Positions 46,640 through 57,498 are shown, counted from the stretch's first letter. The stretch: DNA of 64,000 bases from Aureimonas sp. AU20 (GCF_001442755.1 NZ_CP006367.1:186001-250000); one strand, 5' to 3'. Numbers and translations are program-made. The notes: generated from the sequence alone by a model not told the origin.

Positions 46640-47329
46640 TCAGGCTTGAGCCGCCGCGCGCAGGCCGAGCGGCGTCTGCGCCTTGGCGTCGGCGCCGCGC
46701 AGATAGAGCGGCAGCGGCGGGGCGCCGGGCTCGCGCCGAGCGGCGAGCCGCGCCAGAGCGGCGAGCGAGGCGAAGCGCCGGTCCGGCAGGAAGGACGCCG
46801 CGCCCGCGCCCAGCGCCTCGCGCGCGATCTCCGCGCCCGTGCCGACGACGCGCAGGCCCGCACCAACCGCGCCGATGAAAGCGCCGAGCGCCTCCGGCGT
46901 CACCGCTTCCGGGGTCAGCAAGGGGTCTCCGCCTTGCGCGAAGAGCGCGGCATAAAGCTCGCCGCGCCTGGCATCATGGACAGCCAGAACCGGCCCTTCG
47001 CCCCATTCGGGCTCGGCCAGCGCCTCCAGCGTCGAGATGCCGACGGCGCGAAGGCCGAGGCTGAGTTCCAGCCCGCGCACGGCGGCGACGCCGACGCGAA
47101 TGCCGGTGAACGAGCCCGGCCCGATGCAGACGGCGAGCTTGCCGATCTCGCTCCAGTCCGCACCCGCCTCAGTGAGGACCTCTTCGATCACGCCCATCAG
47201 CCGCTCGGCATGGCCGCGCCCGATCTCCTCCTCGCGGATGGCCGCGAACGTGCCGTCCGACAGGCGAAGCAGCGCGGCGGAGCAGCGCTCGTTGGCGGTG
47301 TCGATCGCCAGAAGCAGGTCCTTGCCCAT
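46640..47329 (-). CDS. tsaB: tRNA threonylcarbamoyladenosine biosynthesis protein TsaB
   Basis: The 229-residue protein is the partner of TsaD in making t6A37 of tRNAs. The N-terminal half is well conserved (LLAIDTANERCSAALL, GRGHAERL, GPGSFTGIRVGVAAVRGLEL); the C-terminal half is variable, as usual. It lies 15 bases downstream of the nfu gene, in the known order nfu-tsaB-rimI. Confidence 0.95.
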   Translation of the reverse strand: MGKDLLLAIDTANERCSAALLRLSDGTFAAIREEEIGRGHAERLMGVIEEVLTEAGADWSEIGKLAVCIGPGSFTGIRVGVAAVRGLELSLGLRAVGISTLEALAEPEWGEGPVLAVHDARRGELYAALFAQGGDPLLTPEAVTPEALGAFIGAVGAGLRVVGTGAEIAREALGAGAASFLPDRRFASLAALARLAARREPGAPPLPLYLRGADAKAQTPLGLRAAAQA

Positions 47330-47343
47330 GCGATGGCCTCGGA

Positions 47344-47925
47344 TCAGGCCGCTTCCATCGCTTCCACGGCTTCGACTTCCGGCACGAAATGGCGCAGCAG
47401 GTTCTCGATCCCGTGCTTCAGCGTGGCGGTGGAGGACGGGCAGCCCGCGCAGGAGCCGCGCATGTTCAGGAAGACCACGCCGTCGCGGAAGCCGCGGAAG
47501 GTGATGTCGCCGCCGTCCTGCGCCACGGCCGGGCGCACCCGCGTGTCGAGCAGTTCCTTGATCGTGGAGACGACGGCCTCGTCACCCTCCTCGAAGAACT
47601 CCTCGCCCGAGTCCGACGCCAGCGCGCCGCCGGCCGCCGTCGGCGCCATGACCGGCTCGCCCGACAGGAAGTGCTCCATGATCGCGGCGAGGATGGCGGG
47701 CTTGAGATGAGCCCAGTCCGTCGCGTCCTTGGTCACGGTGATGAAGTCGTAGCCGAAGAAGACGGCGGTGACGCCGCTGACCGCCATGAGCTTGCCGGCG
47801 AGCCGCGAGCGCGCGCCCGCCTCGGCCGGCTCCAGGAACTCGGCCGTGCCGTTTTCCAGAACCACCCGGCCGGGCAGGAACTTCAAGGTCTGCGGATTGG
47901 GCGTGGATTCGGTCTGGATGAACAT
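47344..47925 (-). CDS. NifU-family iron-sulfur carrier (Nfu)
   Basis: The 193-residue protein has an N-terminal Nfu domain (FIQTESTPNPQTLKFLPGR) and a C-terminal NifU domain with C-x2-C in GSCAGCPSS, which holds a transferable 4Fe-4S cluster. The ATG at 47925 begins the conserved N-terminus; the longer frame to 48165 runs into the divergent transporter promoter. Confidence 0.95.
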   Translation of the reverse strand: MFIQTESTPNPQTLKFLPGRVVLENGTAEFLEPAEAGARSRLAGKLMAVSGVTAVFFGYDFITVTKDATDWAHLKPAILAAIMEHFLSGEPVMAPTAAGGALASDSGEEFFEEGDEAVVSTIKELLDTRVRPAVAQDGGDITFRGFRDGVVFLNMRGSCAGCPSSTATLKHGIENLLRHFVPEVEAVEAMEAA

Positions 47926-48137
47926 GGCGGGCGTCCGATCTGGGAGAAACGGGGCAAAGAGCAAGCGTTGTCCTGGAGATAAGCCCCCGCGCCCCGCGCC
48001 GCAAGCGCACAGACCCCGTGCGGGCCTGTCCGCACCGTCCACCGGATCGGCCTCTTTTGCGGATGCCACGCAACGAAGCCGCCCCGCCGCGCCTTTCCCC
48101 GACACAGGCGGGGGTCGAACAGGGGGACTGGGCCGAC

Positions 48138-49118
48138 ATGGCTTCACATTCGGGACCATCGCCATCCGGCGCGTCGTCGGGGTCGAAGGTGGTCATCTAT
48201 GCCGCGCTCGCCGGCAATTTTCTGATCGCCGTCACCAAGTTCGTCGCAGCCGGCTTCACCGGCTCCTCGGCCATGGTCAGCGAGGGCGTCCACTCGCTGG
48301 TGGACACGGGCAACGAGCTGCTGCTCCTCTATGGTCTCAGCCGCGCCGCCCGGCCCGCCGACCGCACGCATCCGCTCGGCCACGGGCGCGAGCTCTATTT
48401 CTGGACCTTCATCGTCGCGCTTCTGGTGTTCGCGCTCGGCGCGGGCGTCTCGATCTACGAGGGCGTCCAGCACATGCTGGCGCCCGAGCCGATCGAAAAC
48501 CCGATGGTCAACTATATCGTGCTCGGCCTGTCCTTCCTGTTCGAAGGCTTCTCCTGGTTCGTGGCGCTCAAGGAGTTCCGCGTCACCAAAGGCCGACTCG
48601 GCTATATCGAGGCGGTGAAACGCTCCAAGGACCCCACCACCTTCACGGTCCTGTTCGAGGACAGCGCGGCGCTGATCGGCCTCGCCATCGCCTTCACGGG
48701 CATTCTTCTCTCGCAGCTTCTGGACATGCCCTGGCTCGACGGCGCCGCCTCGGTAGGCATCGGCCTCGTCCTCGCCGCCACCGCCCTGTTCCTGGCGCGC
48801 GAAAGCAAGGGGCTTCTGATCGGCGAGGCCGCCGCGCCGGCCACGCAGGCCGCCATCCTCGCGATCGCCGAGCGCGACCCCGGCATCCACAGCGCCAACG
48901 GCGTCGTCACCGTGCATCTCGGCCCGACCCAGATCGTCGCCGCCCTCAGCGCCGAGTTCGAGGACGCGCTCACCGCACCCGAAATCGAAGCCTGCGTGCG
49001 CCGCATCGAAACGGCCATCCAGGCCGAACACCCCGAGATCACCACGCTCTTCGTCAAGCCGCAGACGCACGGCACCTTCGCCGCGAGGGCCGAGATCATC
49101 GAGGCGCAAAGCAACTAG
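48138..49118 (+). CDS. Cation diffusion facilitator family transporter
   Basis: The 326-residue inner-membrane protein has four to six membrane segments. The first metal-site motif is degenerate (SEGVHSLVDTGNELL), followed by HPLGHGRELYFW and a second site FEDSAALIGL; the C-terminal domain resembles other CDF proteins. Such proteins export zinc, iron or manganese with proton antiport. AGGGGG stands about 12 bases before the ATG. It is transcribed away from nfu. Confidence 0.9.
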   Translation: MASHSGPSPSGASSGSKVVIYAALAGNFLIAVTKFVAAGFTGSSAMVSEGVHSLVDTGNELLLLYGLSRAARPADRTHPLGHGRELYFWTFIVALLVFALGAGVSIYEGVQHMLAPEPIENPMVNYIVLGLSFLFEGFSWFVALKEFRVTKGRLGYIEAVKRSKDPTTFTVLFEDSAALIGLAIAFTGILLSQLLDMPWLDGAASVGIGLVLAATALFLARESKGLLIGEAAAPATQAAILAIAERDPGIHSANGVVTVHLGPTQIVAALSAEFEDALTAPEIEACVRRIETAIQAEHPEITTLFVKPQTHGTFAARAEIIEAQSN

Positions 49119-49149
49119 GCGGGGAGCGACTGAGCCCACCTCTCGCTTC

Positions 49150-49641
49150 TCAGCAGAGGCTTTCGATTTCCTCGTCGGTCAGCGTCGCCGGCACGATCGT
49201 CACCGGGATCGGAAAGGCCGAGGCCGAGCCCGCCACGGCCGAGACCAGCGGCCCCGGCCCGTCCGCCGCCTCGCCCGCCGCCAGAACCAGGATCGCGATT
49301 TCGCGGTCCGCCTCGATCAGGGCGCGGATCTCGTCCGCCGTCTGCCCCTCGCGCAGGATCGTCTCGGGCTCGATGCCCACCTCGGTGCGGACCTCCTCCG
49401 CCACCCGCGACAGGCGCGTTTCCGCCTCTTCCTGCGCTTCGGCGCGCATGATGTCGCCGACGCCCAGCCATTGCGTGAAATCCGCCGCGTCGATCACATA
49501 GAGAAACACCGCCGCGCCGCCGCTGGCCTTGGCGCGCCGCGCCGCATAGGCCGCCGCCCGCCCGCATTCGGGCGTCTCGTCGATGATCGCCAGAAATTTG
49601 CGCCGCCCGCCCGCGTCACGCCCGAGTCGCTTGGATACCAT
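49150..49641 (-). CDS. Universal stress protein
   Basis: The 163-residue USP domain protein has a Rossmann-like start (RKFLAIIDETPECGRAAAYAARRA), a central helix and a C-terminal PIPVTIVP strand. The glycine-rich ATP loop of some USPs is not clear (ILVLAAGEAADGPGPLV). Its place between trpS and nfu is conserved in Hyphomicrobiales. Confidence 0.92.
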   Translation of the reverse strand: MVSKRLGRDAGGRRKFLAIIDETPECGRAAAYAARRAKASGGAAVFLYVIDAADFTQWLGVGDIMRAEAQEEAETRLSRVAEEVRTEVGIEPETILREGQTADEIRALIEADREIAILVLAAGEAADGPGPLVSAVAGSASAFPIPVTIVPATLTDEEIESLC

Positions 49642-49699
49642 GGCGCGACCATGCCAGCCCCGCCGCCGGCCGGCAAGCCGGGCGGATGCGGGAGATGGG

Positions 49700-49879
49700 C
49701 GGGGCTACCGCCCCGAGCCCCGTCCGGGAATGACTTCCCGGACCCTTCCTTTCTTTTGGGACCTTTTCCCTGATCCGGAAGGGCCGGCGGCCCTTCCGGA
49801 TCAGGGACACAAGCCAAGAGAAAGAGGGGTCCAGGGGAAATCATTTCCCCTGGCAGGGGTGCGGGGGCAGCGCCCCCGC
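49700..49879. repeat. Cluster of five perfect hairpins between trpS and the USP gene
   Basis: Within 180 bases there are five perfect inverted repeats: CGGGGC/GCCCCG (49700-49715), 9-base arms GTCCGGGAA (49722-49743), 19-base arms starting TCCCTGATCC (49767-49807), 10-base arms CCAGGGGAAA (49831-49853) and 8-base arms GCGGGGGC (49861-49879). The second is followed by a T-rich run. The cluster is downstream of trpS on the minus strand. It looks like a repetitive extragenic palindromic element or a stacked terminator. Confidence 0.75.
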
Positions 49880-49899
49880 CGATCCCGCTTCCGCCCCAC

Positions 49900-50964
49900 T
49901 CAGCCCAGCAGGCCGAGGATGGACTTGACGTCGGCGAGCGTCCGGTCGGCGATGGCGCGGGCGCGGTCGGCACCGTCCTTGAGGACGCGGTCGATCTCGG
50001 CGGGGTCGGCGAGGATGCGCCGCATTTCGCCGGCGATGGGGGCGAGCTTATCAACGGCGAGATCGGCGAGCGCGGGCTTGAACTCGGAGAAGGGCCGGCC
50101 GCCGAACTCGGTGAGGATATCGGCCTTGGAGCGATCCGTGAGGGCGGCATAGATGCCGACGAGATTGTCGGCCTCCGGGCGGCCGGCGAGACCGGGGACT
50201 TCGGAGGGCAGCGCGTCCGGGTCGGTCTTGGCCTTGCGGATCTTGCGGGCGATGGTCTCGCCGTCGTCGGTGAGGTTGATGCGCGAAAGGTCGGACGGGT
50301 CCGACTTCGACATTTTCTTGGAGCCGTCCTTGAGGCTCATGACGCGCGTCGCCGGCCCTTCGATCAGGGGTTCGGCGAGCGGGAAGTAGCCGTTCACGGT
50401 CTGCTCACCCATGGCCATGGGCACACCCAGGCCCTGCGCCTCGATGCGGGCGGAGAAGTCGTGGTTGAACTTGGTGGCGATGTCGCGGGTGAGCTCGAGA
50501 TGCTGCTTCTGGTCGTCGCCCACGGGCACGTGGGTGGCGCGGTAAAGGAGGATGTCCGCGGCCATGAGGCTGGGATAGGCGAGCAGGCCGAGCGAGGCGT
50601 TCTCGCGGTCCTTGCCGGCCTTGTCCTTGAACTGGGTCATGCGCGTCATCCAGCCGATGCGGGCGACGCAGTTGAACACCCAGGCGAGCTCGGCATGGCC
50701 GGCGACGGCGCTCTGGTTGAAGACGATGTGGCGCTTGGGGTCGATGCCGGCGGCGAGATAGGCGGCGGCGATCTCGCGCGTTTGCTGGGCGAGATCGTCC
50801 TGCACCAGCTGCGCGGTCAGGGCATGAAGATCCACGACGCAGAAGAGGCAGTCCTGCGTTTCCTGCAGGGCGACGAATTTCTGGATGGCGCCGAGATAGT
50901 TGCCGAGATGGAGATTGCCGGTCGGCTGGATGCCGGAAAAGACGAGAGGCTTGAAATCGGCCAT
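49900..50964 (-). CDS. trpS: Tryptophanyl-tRNA synthetase
   Basis: The 354-residue class I synthetase has the HIGH-type motif GNLHLGN (16-22) after VFSGIQPTG and the KMSKS loop after GSK. The N-terminal ATG 50964 begins MADFKPLVF, the conserved start; a longer frame upstream is not conserved. It is separated from murJ by a small plus-strand gene. Confidence 0.97.
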   Translation of the reverse strand: MADFKPLVFSGIQPTGNLHLGNYLGAIQKFVALQETQDCLFCVVDLHALTAQLVQDDLAQQTREIAAAYLAAGIDPKRHIVFNQSAVAGHAELAWVFNCVARIGWMTRMTQFKDKAGKDRENASLGLLAYPSLMAADILLYRATHVPVGDDQKQHLELTRDIATKFNHDFSARIEAQGLGVPMAMGEQTVNGYFPLAEPLIEGPATRVMSLKDGSKKMSKSDPSDLSRINLTDDGETIARKIRKAKTDPDALPSEVPGLAGRPEADNLVGIYAALTDRSKADILTEFGGRPFSEFKPALADLAVDKLAPIAGEMRRILADPAEIDRVLKDGADRARAIADRTLADVKSILGLLG

Positions 50965-51374
50965 GGGCAAAGCTCCGCAGACAAAGGGGCCAAGCGCCGG
51001 CCCGTTGGCCGCGCTTATGGCGAAGCGAAGCTCCGCCCGCAAGCGCCGCGCGCCGCGCGAGCCCGGCCGAGAGGGCGCTGGGGTTGGGCGCAGAAGCCGG
51101 GACGGAACCGGTTGGGGTCAATTGCCCTCAGTCTCTGGCCCGGTCACCTCGCCGCGAATGGGCAAGCCAAGGCATCAGCCTCGACTGCACTTGGCGTCTC
51201 ACGATCGTCGCAAGATCACTCAGCGGCCCTCCCCCGCCGAGGTGTCAAACAATCTCCAAGGCTCGGCCGAGACGGGGTTTCGGCGGAACCAAGGGCTGCG
51301 GCATCGCGTCTTCCCTTGCATGCCCGGCGCGGGGAGACCCGCCCGAGGCCCCCATTTTCACGAGGAGAGACGAC

Positions 51375-51884
51375 ATGGGCTTTTTCGATCGCATCCGGGA
51401 CAAGATCTTCGGCAGCGCCGAGGCCGCCGAGCCAGCGCCCGCCCCTGCCGCACCGAGCCCGGCGCCGGCCGGCGGCGCTTCGGCCTCCACGGGCGGCGCG
51501 CCGGCTGCCCCGCAGCCTGCCCCCTCTTCGGCCCCCGCCGCTCCGGCTTCGGCGCCCGCCACGTCGGCCGCTCCCGCCACCGCGCCGGCCGGCGCTGGCG
51601 CTGGCGCCTCGCAGGCGCCGAGCGCTTCGGTGGATGTCGCGGCGATCCTGGAGGGCAAGGCCAAGGCGGCCGGCCAGCCGCTCGACTGGCGCCATTCGAT
51701 CGTCGATCTTCTGAAGCTGCTCGACATCGACTCCAGCCTGAGCGCCCGCAAGGAACTGGCGGAGGAGCTGCACTATACCGGCGACACCGGCGACTCGGCG
51801 GCGATGAACACCTGGCTGCACAAGGCGGTGATGAAGAAGCTCGCCGAGAACGGCGGACAGGTGCCCGCCGAGCTTCGCGACTAA
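51375..51884 (+). CDS. DUF3597 domain protein with an alanine/proline-rich linker
   Basis: The 169-residue protein has a short head MGFFDRIRDKIFG, a linker of about 75 residues made almost only of alanine, proline, serine and glycine, and a C-terminal domain of about 75 residues (VDVAAILEGKAKAAG, DWRHSIVDLLKLLDIDSSLSARKELAEELHY), which is the DUF3597 domain. The domain resembles a small helical fold of unknown job found widely in proteobacteria. GAGGAGA upstream supports ATG 51375. It faces murJ. Confidence 0.88.
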   Translation: MGFFDRIRDKIFGSAEAAEPAPAPAAPSPAPAGGASASTGGAPAAPQPAPSSAPAAPASAPATSAAPATAPAGAGAGASQAPSASVDVAAILEGKAKAAGQPLDWRHSIVDLLKLLDIDSSLSARKELAEELHYTGDTGDSAAMNTWLHKAVMKKLAENGGQVPAELRD

Positions 51885-51908
51885 GAACCTGAGCGAGAGG
51901 CCGGTGCT

Positions 51909-53522
51909 TCAGGCACGCTTGGAGCGCCGGCCCTTCAGAAGATTGCGCACCATGCCGCGGTCCGCCGCCCCGGTGGCGAGCGCCAAACCGAAATAGACCA
52001 CCATCGAGACGGCGACGATGGCGAGGATCGCCGGCCCCTGGATGTGGGCCCCGGCGCCCGTGGCGAGATAGGGCGAGAGCTGGCGCATCATCACCAGCAC
52101 CACGCCGCCCATGGCCGCCGCCGACAGGACCACGAGCAACGAGCGCTTCACCAGCGCCGTGTCGACATGCCAGAGACCCTGGCGGCGCAGGCCCTCGAAG
52201 AGAAGCCAGGCGTTGAGCCAGCCGGCGAGCGTGGTGGCGAGGGCAATGCCCTGCTCGGCATAGAACCAGAACAGCACGAAGGAGAGGATCGTGTTGGCGA
52301 GCGCCGAAAGGCCCGTCACGATCATCGGCACGCGCGTGTTCTCGCGCGCGAAATAGCCCGGCGTGAAGACCTTGATGAGCACGAAGGCGGGCAGGCCGAG
52401 CGCGTAGAGGCCGAGCACGGCGGCGACCTCGTGCGTCGTCTCGGGCAGGAAGGCGCCGCGCTCGTAGATCAGGCGGATGATCGGCTCGGGCATGACGTAG
52501 AGCGCGATTGCCGCCGGCACGGTGAGGAAGAGGGCGAATTCCAGCGAGCGGTTCTGCGTGTGCTGCGCTTCCTCGGCGCGGCCGGCCTTCAGCGCGCGGG
52601 CGAGCTCGGGCAGGAGCACGACGCCGATCGCGACGCCCACCATGCCGAGCGGCAGCTGATAGGGTCGGTCGGCATATTGCAGGATCGACACGGCGCCCGG
52701 CTTGTAGGAGGCGATGGCCTGCCCGACGAAAAGGTTGATCTGCGTGATGCCGCCGATCAGCGCGGCGGGGCCGGCCAGAATCAGGAGGCGCTTGAGCGCC
52801 GGCGTCCAGCGCGGTCGGTGCAGCGCGACGGAAAAGCCGGCCATGCGCATGGCGACCGTCACCATGAGAAGCTGCGCGACGCCCGCGAACAGGACGCCCC
52901 AGCTCATCAGGAAGCCGATCGTCTGCTGGCTCGAGCCCTGCCACCAGCACCAGGCCAGAACGCCGATCAGCGCGAAGTTGAGGATGGTCGGCGCGGCGGC
53001 GGCGGCGAAGAAGCGGCGGAAGGCGTTGAGAATGCCCGACACCATCGCCATCATCGACATGCAGGCGAGATAGGGGAACATGATGCGCGAGAAGGCGACC
53101 GTGATCGCGTAGCGCTCCTCGCAGCTGATCTGCTGGCCGAGCGTCTGCGGATCGTCGATGCAGGCGGCAAGACCCGGCGCGATGATCGTCTTCACCAGGG
53201 CCGGCATGAAGACCATGGCCGCGATCGTGACGATGAGAAGGACGGTGAAGAGGGTCGAGAAGATCTCGGTGGCGAAGCGCCGCGCGCCGTCCTCCCCCTC
53301 CTCCTCCAGCGAGCGGGCGAAGAGCGGAATGAAGGCGGCGTTGAAGGCCCCTTCCGCGAAGAGCCGGCGGAACAGGTTGGGAAAGCGGAAGGCGAGGTTG
53401 AACGCGTCCGCCACCGGGCCGACGCCCAGGGCCGAGGCCATCATCATCTCGCGGGTAAAACCGAAGACGCGGGAAATCAGCGTCGCGCCACCGACCGTGG
53501 CGAACTTCTTCAACAGGCTCAA
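51909..53522 (-). CDS. murJ: Lipid II flippase MurJ
   Basis: The 537-residue protein with about 14 membrane segments flips peptidoglycan precursor lipid II. The start MSLLKKFATVGGATLISRVFGFTREMMMA and the FRRLFAEGAFNAAFIPLF block are family marks. The only start that gives the conserved N-terminus is TTG 53522, which overlaps the glnD stop by four bases. The frame is open far upstream, but that part is antisense shadow of glnD. Confidence 0.96.
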   Translation of the reverse strand: MSLLKKFATVGGATLISRVFGFTREMMMASALGVGPVADAFNLAFRFPNLFRRLFAEGAFNAAFIPLFARSLEEEGEDGARRFATEIFSTLFTVLLIVTIAAMVFMPALVKTIIAPGLAACIDDPQTLGQQISCEERYAITVAFSRIMFPYLACMSMMAMVSGILNAFRRFFAAAAAPTILNFALIGVLAWCWWQGSSQQTIGFLMSWGVLFAGVAQLLMVTVAMRMAGFSVALHRPRWTPALKRLLILAGPAALIGGITQINLFVGQAIASYKPGAVSILQYADRPYQLPLGMVGVAIGVVLLPELARALKAGRAEEAQHTQNRSLEFALFLTVPAAIALYVMPEPIIRLIYERGAFLPETTHEVAAVLGLYALGLPAFVLIKVFTPGYFARENTRVPMIVTGLSALANTILSFVLFWFYAEQGIALATTLAGWLNAWLLFEGLRRQGLWHVDTALVKRSLLVVLSAAAMGGVVLVMMRQLSPYLATGAGAHIQGPAILAIVAVSMVVYFGLALATGAADRGMVRNLLKGRRSKRA

Positions 53523-56407
53523 GGAACGATTCCGAAGGCGACCGGCGAGGGCTTGGCGGTGGCGGAGGACAATTCGCCCTCCGGGCTGTCGAACACGGCG
53601 AGGAGCCGCCGGCGGATGCGATCCGCCCGGCCCTCGCCGATGATCTTCAGGCCCAGGAGGTCGGTGACGTAGAACACGTCCACCACCTTTTCCCCGAAGG
53701 TGGTGATGTGGGCGGAGCGGATGTCGAGCGACAGGTCCGAGATCGCGCCCGTGAGATCGGCCAGGAGGCCCGGCCGGTCGAGACCCTCGACCTCGATCAC
53801 GGTGAGGCGGTTCGACAGGTCGTTGCGCACGTCGATGCGCGGCTCCACGGCGAAGCTCTTGGTGGAGCGGGCCGGGCGGCGGCGGGCGAGCAGCGCGGGA
53901 ATGGCCTCGCGCCCGTTCAACAGCGACTCCACCGTCTTGGCGATGCGCTCGGCGCGGCGCAGCTCGTCGGCATCCTCGGCGAAGTCCCGGTTGATGGTGA
54001 CGATGTCGAGCGCGCGCCCGTCGGTCATCGTGAAGATCTGCGCGTCCGCGATGTTGGCGCCGGCCGCCGCGCAGGAACCCGCGATCAGCGAGAGAAGGCG
54101 GGGATGGTCGGGAGCGAGCACCGTGATCTCGGTGACGCCGCGGAACTTGTCGGTGCGCGCCACGGTGGAAAGGCTTCGCCCGTCCCGATCGGCCGCCTCG
54201 ATGAACTCGGCGTGGCGGACCTGATCGTCCAGCGGGACGGTGAGGACGTAATTGTCGTAGTGCTGGTCGACGCGGGCCGCGCGCCGCTCCTCCGGCCAGT
54301 CCTTCAGCCGCTCGGCCAGTTCGCGCCGTCCGTAATCGGCGCGCTGGCGGCGCGAGGTCTCGGAATAGCCGCCGGTCAGCATCAGCTCGGTTTCCGCGTA
54401 GAGCGTGCGGATGAGCTGGCCCTTCCAGTTGTTCCAGACGCCGGGGCCGACGGCGCGGATGTCGCAGACGGTGAGAAGGGTGAGGAGCTTCAGCCGGTCC
54501 AGCGTCTGCGCCCGCTCGGCGAAGTCGCGGATCGTCTTGCGGTCCGTCAGATCGCGCTGCTGCGCCGTCATGGAAAGGGTCAGATGCTCGCGCACCAGCC
54601 AAGCGACGAGCTCGGTCTCGCGCCCGTCGAGGCCGAGGCGCGGGCAAAGCTCCTCGGCGATCTCGGCGCCGGCCACGGAATGATCCTCCGGCCGACCCTT
54701 GGCGATGTCGTGCAGGAGAAGCGCGACATAGAGCGGAACGCGGTCGCGGATCGTCTCCACGAAGCTGCTGGTCATCGGCAGCTCGCTCGCCAGTTCGCCA
54801 TGCTCCAGCCGCGAGAAGCAGGCGACGGTGCGCAAGAGATGCTCGTCCACCGTGTAGGAATGATACATGTTGAACTGCATCATCGACACGATCTTGCCGA
54901 ACTCGGGGATGAAGCGGCCGAGCACGCCGGCCTCGTTCATGCGTCGTAGGTGCAACTCGGGATTGTGCCGGTCAGTCAGCACGTCCAGAAACAGGCTGTT
55001 GGCTTCGGGGTTGATCCGCACCGCGCCGTCCAGAAGCCGGAGCGAGCGGCGCACGAGCTTCAGCGCGTCCGGGTGATATTCCAGCTGGTGAACGGCGGCG
55101 AGCTTGAACAGGCGCAGGAGGTTCACCGGATCGTCGGTGAAGACGTTGCGGTTCGCCACCGTGATGCGGCCATTGTCGGTGAGGAAGGCCAGCGTTCCCG
55201 GAATCTGCCGCGCCCGGCGGCGGAAGGAGCGCACGAGGCCGCGCAGGCCCGGCGCGTCCTTGGCGTTCTCCTCCTCCAGCGCGGCGCAGAAGATGCCGGT
55301 GAGATCGCCCACGTCCTTGGCGATCAGGAAGTAGTGCTTCATGAAGCGCTCGACATCCGTCAGGCCGGGATGGGACGTGTAGCCGAGCCGGGAGGCGATC
55401 TCGGGCTGAAGGTCGAAGGACAGGCGCTCCTCCGGCTTGCCCGTCAGAAAATGCATGTGGCAGCGCACGGCCCAGAGGAAATCCTCGGCCTTCTCGAACA
55501 GACGCGCTTCGCGCCGGGAGAAGACACCGGCCGCCACCAGTTCCTCGCGCGTGTCGACGCGGTAATGATCCTTGGCGATCCAGAAGAGCGTGTGCAGGTC
55601 GCGCAGGCCCCCCTTGCCCTCCTTCACGTTGGGCTCGACGAGATAGCGCGTGTCGCCGGACTTGCGATGGCGCACGTCGCGCTCGGCGAGCTTGGCGGCG
55701 ATGAAGGCGCGACCCGTTCCCGCCGTTACCTCGGCGTCGAAGCGCCGGCCGAGATCCTCGAACAGGGCCTTGTCGCCGCAGATCAGCCGGCGCTCCAGAA
55801 GCGCGGTGCGGATGGTGAAATCCTCGGCCGAAAGGCGCACGCACTCCTCCACCGAGCGCGTGGCATGGCCGACCTTCAGCCCGAGGTCCCAGAGGAGATA
55901 AAGCAGATATTCGGCGACCTGCTCGCCCAGCGCGGTCTGCTTGTAGGGCAGGAGAAACAGGAGATCGATGTCGGAGCCCGGCGCCAGCGTGCCGCGCCCA
56001 TAGCCGCCGACAGCGCAGATCGCCATGCGCTCGCCCGCCGAAAGGTTGGGCGAGCCGAAGACATGGTGCAGGGCGAAGTCGTGGACGGCGCGGATCAGCT
56101 CGTCCTGCAGATGCGAGATGCGCGCCGCGCAGAGAAGACCGCCGCCATCCTCGAACAGGAGGCGTTCGGCGGCCTTGCGCCCTTCGGCGTTGACGCGCTT
56201 GAGAATGGCGAGGACCTCGGCCCGCGCCTCCGCCCGGTTGGCGCCCGTGCCCGTCTCGTCCGTGTCCAGAACCTTCAGCGCCGCGCGCAACGCCTCGCCG
56301 TCGACGATCTCGCCCGCGCGCAGATCGGTCTGGGACGAGGCGACCTGCCGGGCTTGCGCCGACCGGGTCGGCCGTTCGCGGCTGGACAGGATCGGTTGCG
56401 CAGTCAT
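53519..56407 (-). CDS. glnD: Bifunctional [protein-PII] uridylyltransferase / uridylyl-removing enzyme
   Basis: The 962-residue nitrogen sensor has a nucleotidyltransferase site GGYGRG..PGSDIDLLF (134-151), an HD phosphohydrolase domain (LLHDIAKGRPEDHS) and two C-terminal ACT domains that bind glutamine. It adds UMP to and removes it from PII proteins. It precedes murJ with overlapping coding ends. Confidence 0.97.
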   Translation of the reverse strand: MTAQPILSSRERPTRSAQARQVASSQTDLRAGEIVDGEALRAALKVLDTDETGTGANRAEARAEVLAILKRVNAEGRKAAERLLFEDGGGLLCAARISHLQDELIRAVHDFALHHVFGSPNLSAGERMAICAVGGYGRGTLAPGSDIDLLFLLPYKQTALGEQVAEYLLYLLWDLGLKVGHATRSVEECVRLSAEDFTIRTALLERRLICGDKALFEDLGRRFDAEVTAGTGRAFIAAKLAERDVRHRKSGDTRYLVEPNVKEGKGGLRDLHTLFWIAKDHYRVDTREELVAAGVFSRREARLFEKAEDFLWAVRCHMHFLTGKPEERLSFDLQPEIASRLGYTSHPGLTDVERFMKHYFLIAKDVGDLTGIFCAALEEENAKDAPGLRGLVRSFRRRARQIPGTLAFLTDNGRITVANRNVFTDDPVNLLRLFKLAAVHQLEYHPDALKLVRRSLRLLDGAVRINPEANSLFLDVLTDRHNPELHLRRMNEAGVLGRFIPEFGKIVSMMQFNMYHSYTVDEHLLRTVACFSRLEHGELASELPMTSSFVETIRDRVPLYVALLLHDIAKGRPEDHSVAGAEIAEELCPRLGLDGRETELVAWLVREHLTLSMTAQQRDLTDRKTIRDFAERAQTLDRLKLLTLLTVCDIRAVGPGVWNNWKGQLIRTLYAETELMLTGGYSETSRRQRADYGRRELAERLKDWPEERRAARVDQHYDNYVLTVPLDDQVRHAEFIEAADRDGRSLSTVARTDKFRGVTEITVLAPDHPRLLSLIAGSCAAAGANIADAQIFTMTDGRALDIVTINRDFAEDADELRRAERIAKTVESLLNGREAIPALLARRRPARSTKSFAVEPRIDVRNDLSNRLTVIEVEGLDRPGLLADLTGAISDLSLDIRSAHITTFGEKVVDVFYVTDLLGLKIIGEGRADRIRRRLLAVFDSPEGELSSATAKPSPVAFGIVP

Positions 56408-56518
56408 GGCGTCGCCTTCTCGTCGGGTGGTTCGCGCTATAGTGCATTTCCCGACATGTCAAAAGCTTAACGGCTTCGCCCTGCCATCCGACCCCGCCGG
56501 CGCGCGCGAACAGGCCGG

Positions 56519-57364
<846 letters not shown>

Positions 57365-57498
57365 GCGGTGCCATCCTTTTCCGTTCGCCGGCCGGGCCGG
57401 CTTGTCGAAAAGGGAATCGGCGGGGCCGCGCCCGCGTTCCCGCATGGCTGCCTCCCAAGCCCTGCGAACGGTCAGCCGGCTACGAGCCCCTTCGTGCG

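Noticed and set aside
49700..49879. CRISPR array
   Set aside because: The hairpins differ in sequence and spacing and no repeated unit is present.
53523..54647. N-terminal extension of murJ by 375 codons
   Set aside because: It overlaps glnD on the same strand in another frame; the conserved MurJ N-terminus begins at TTG 53522.
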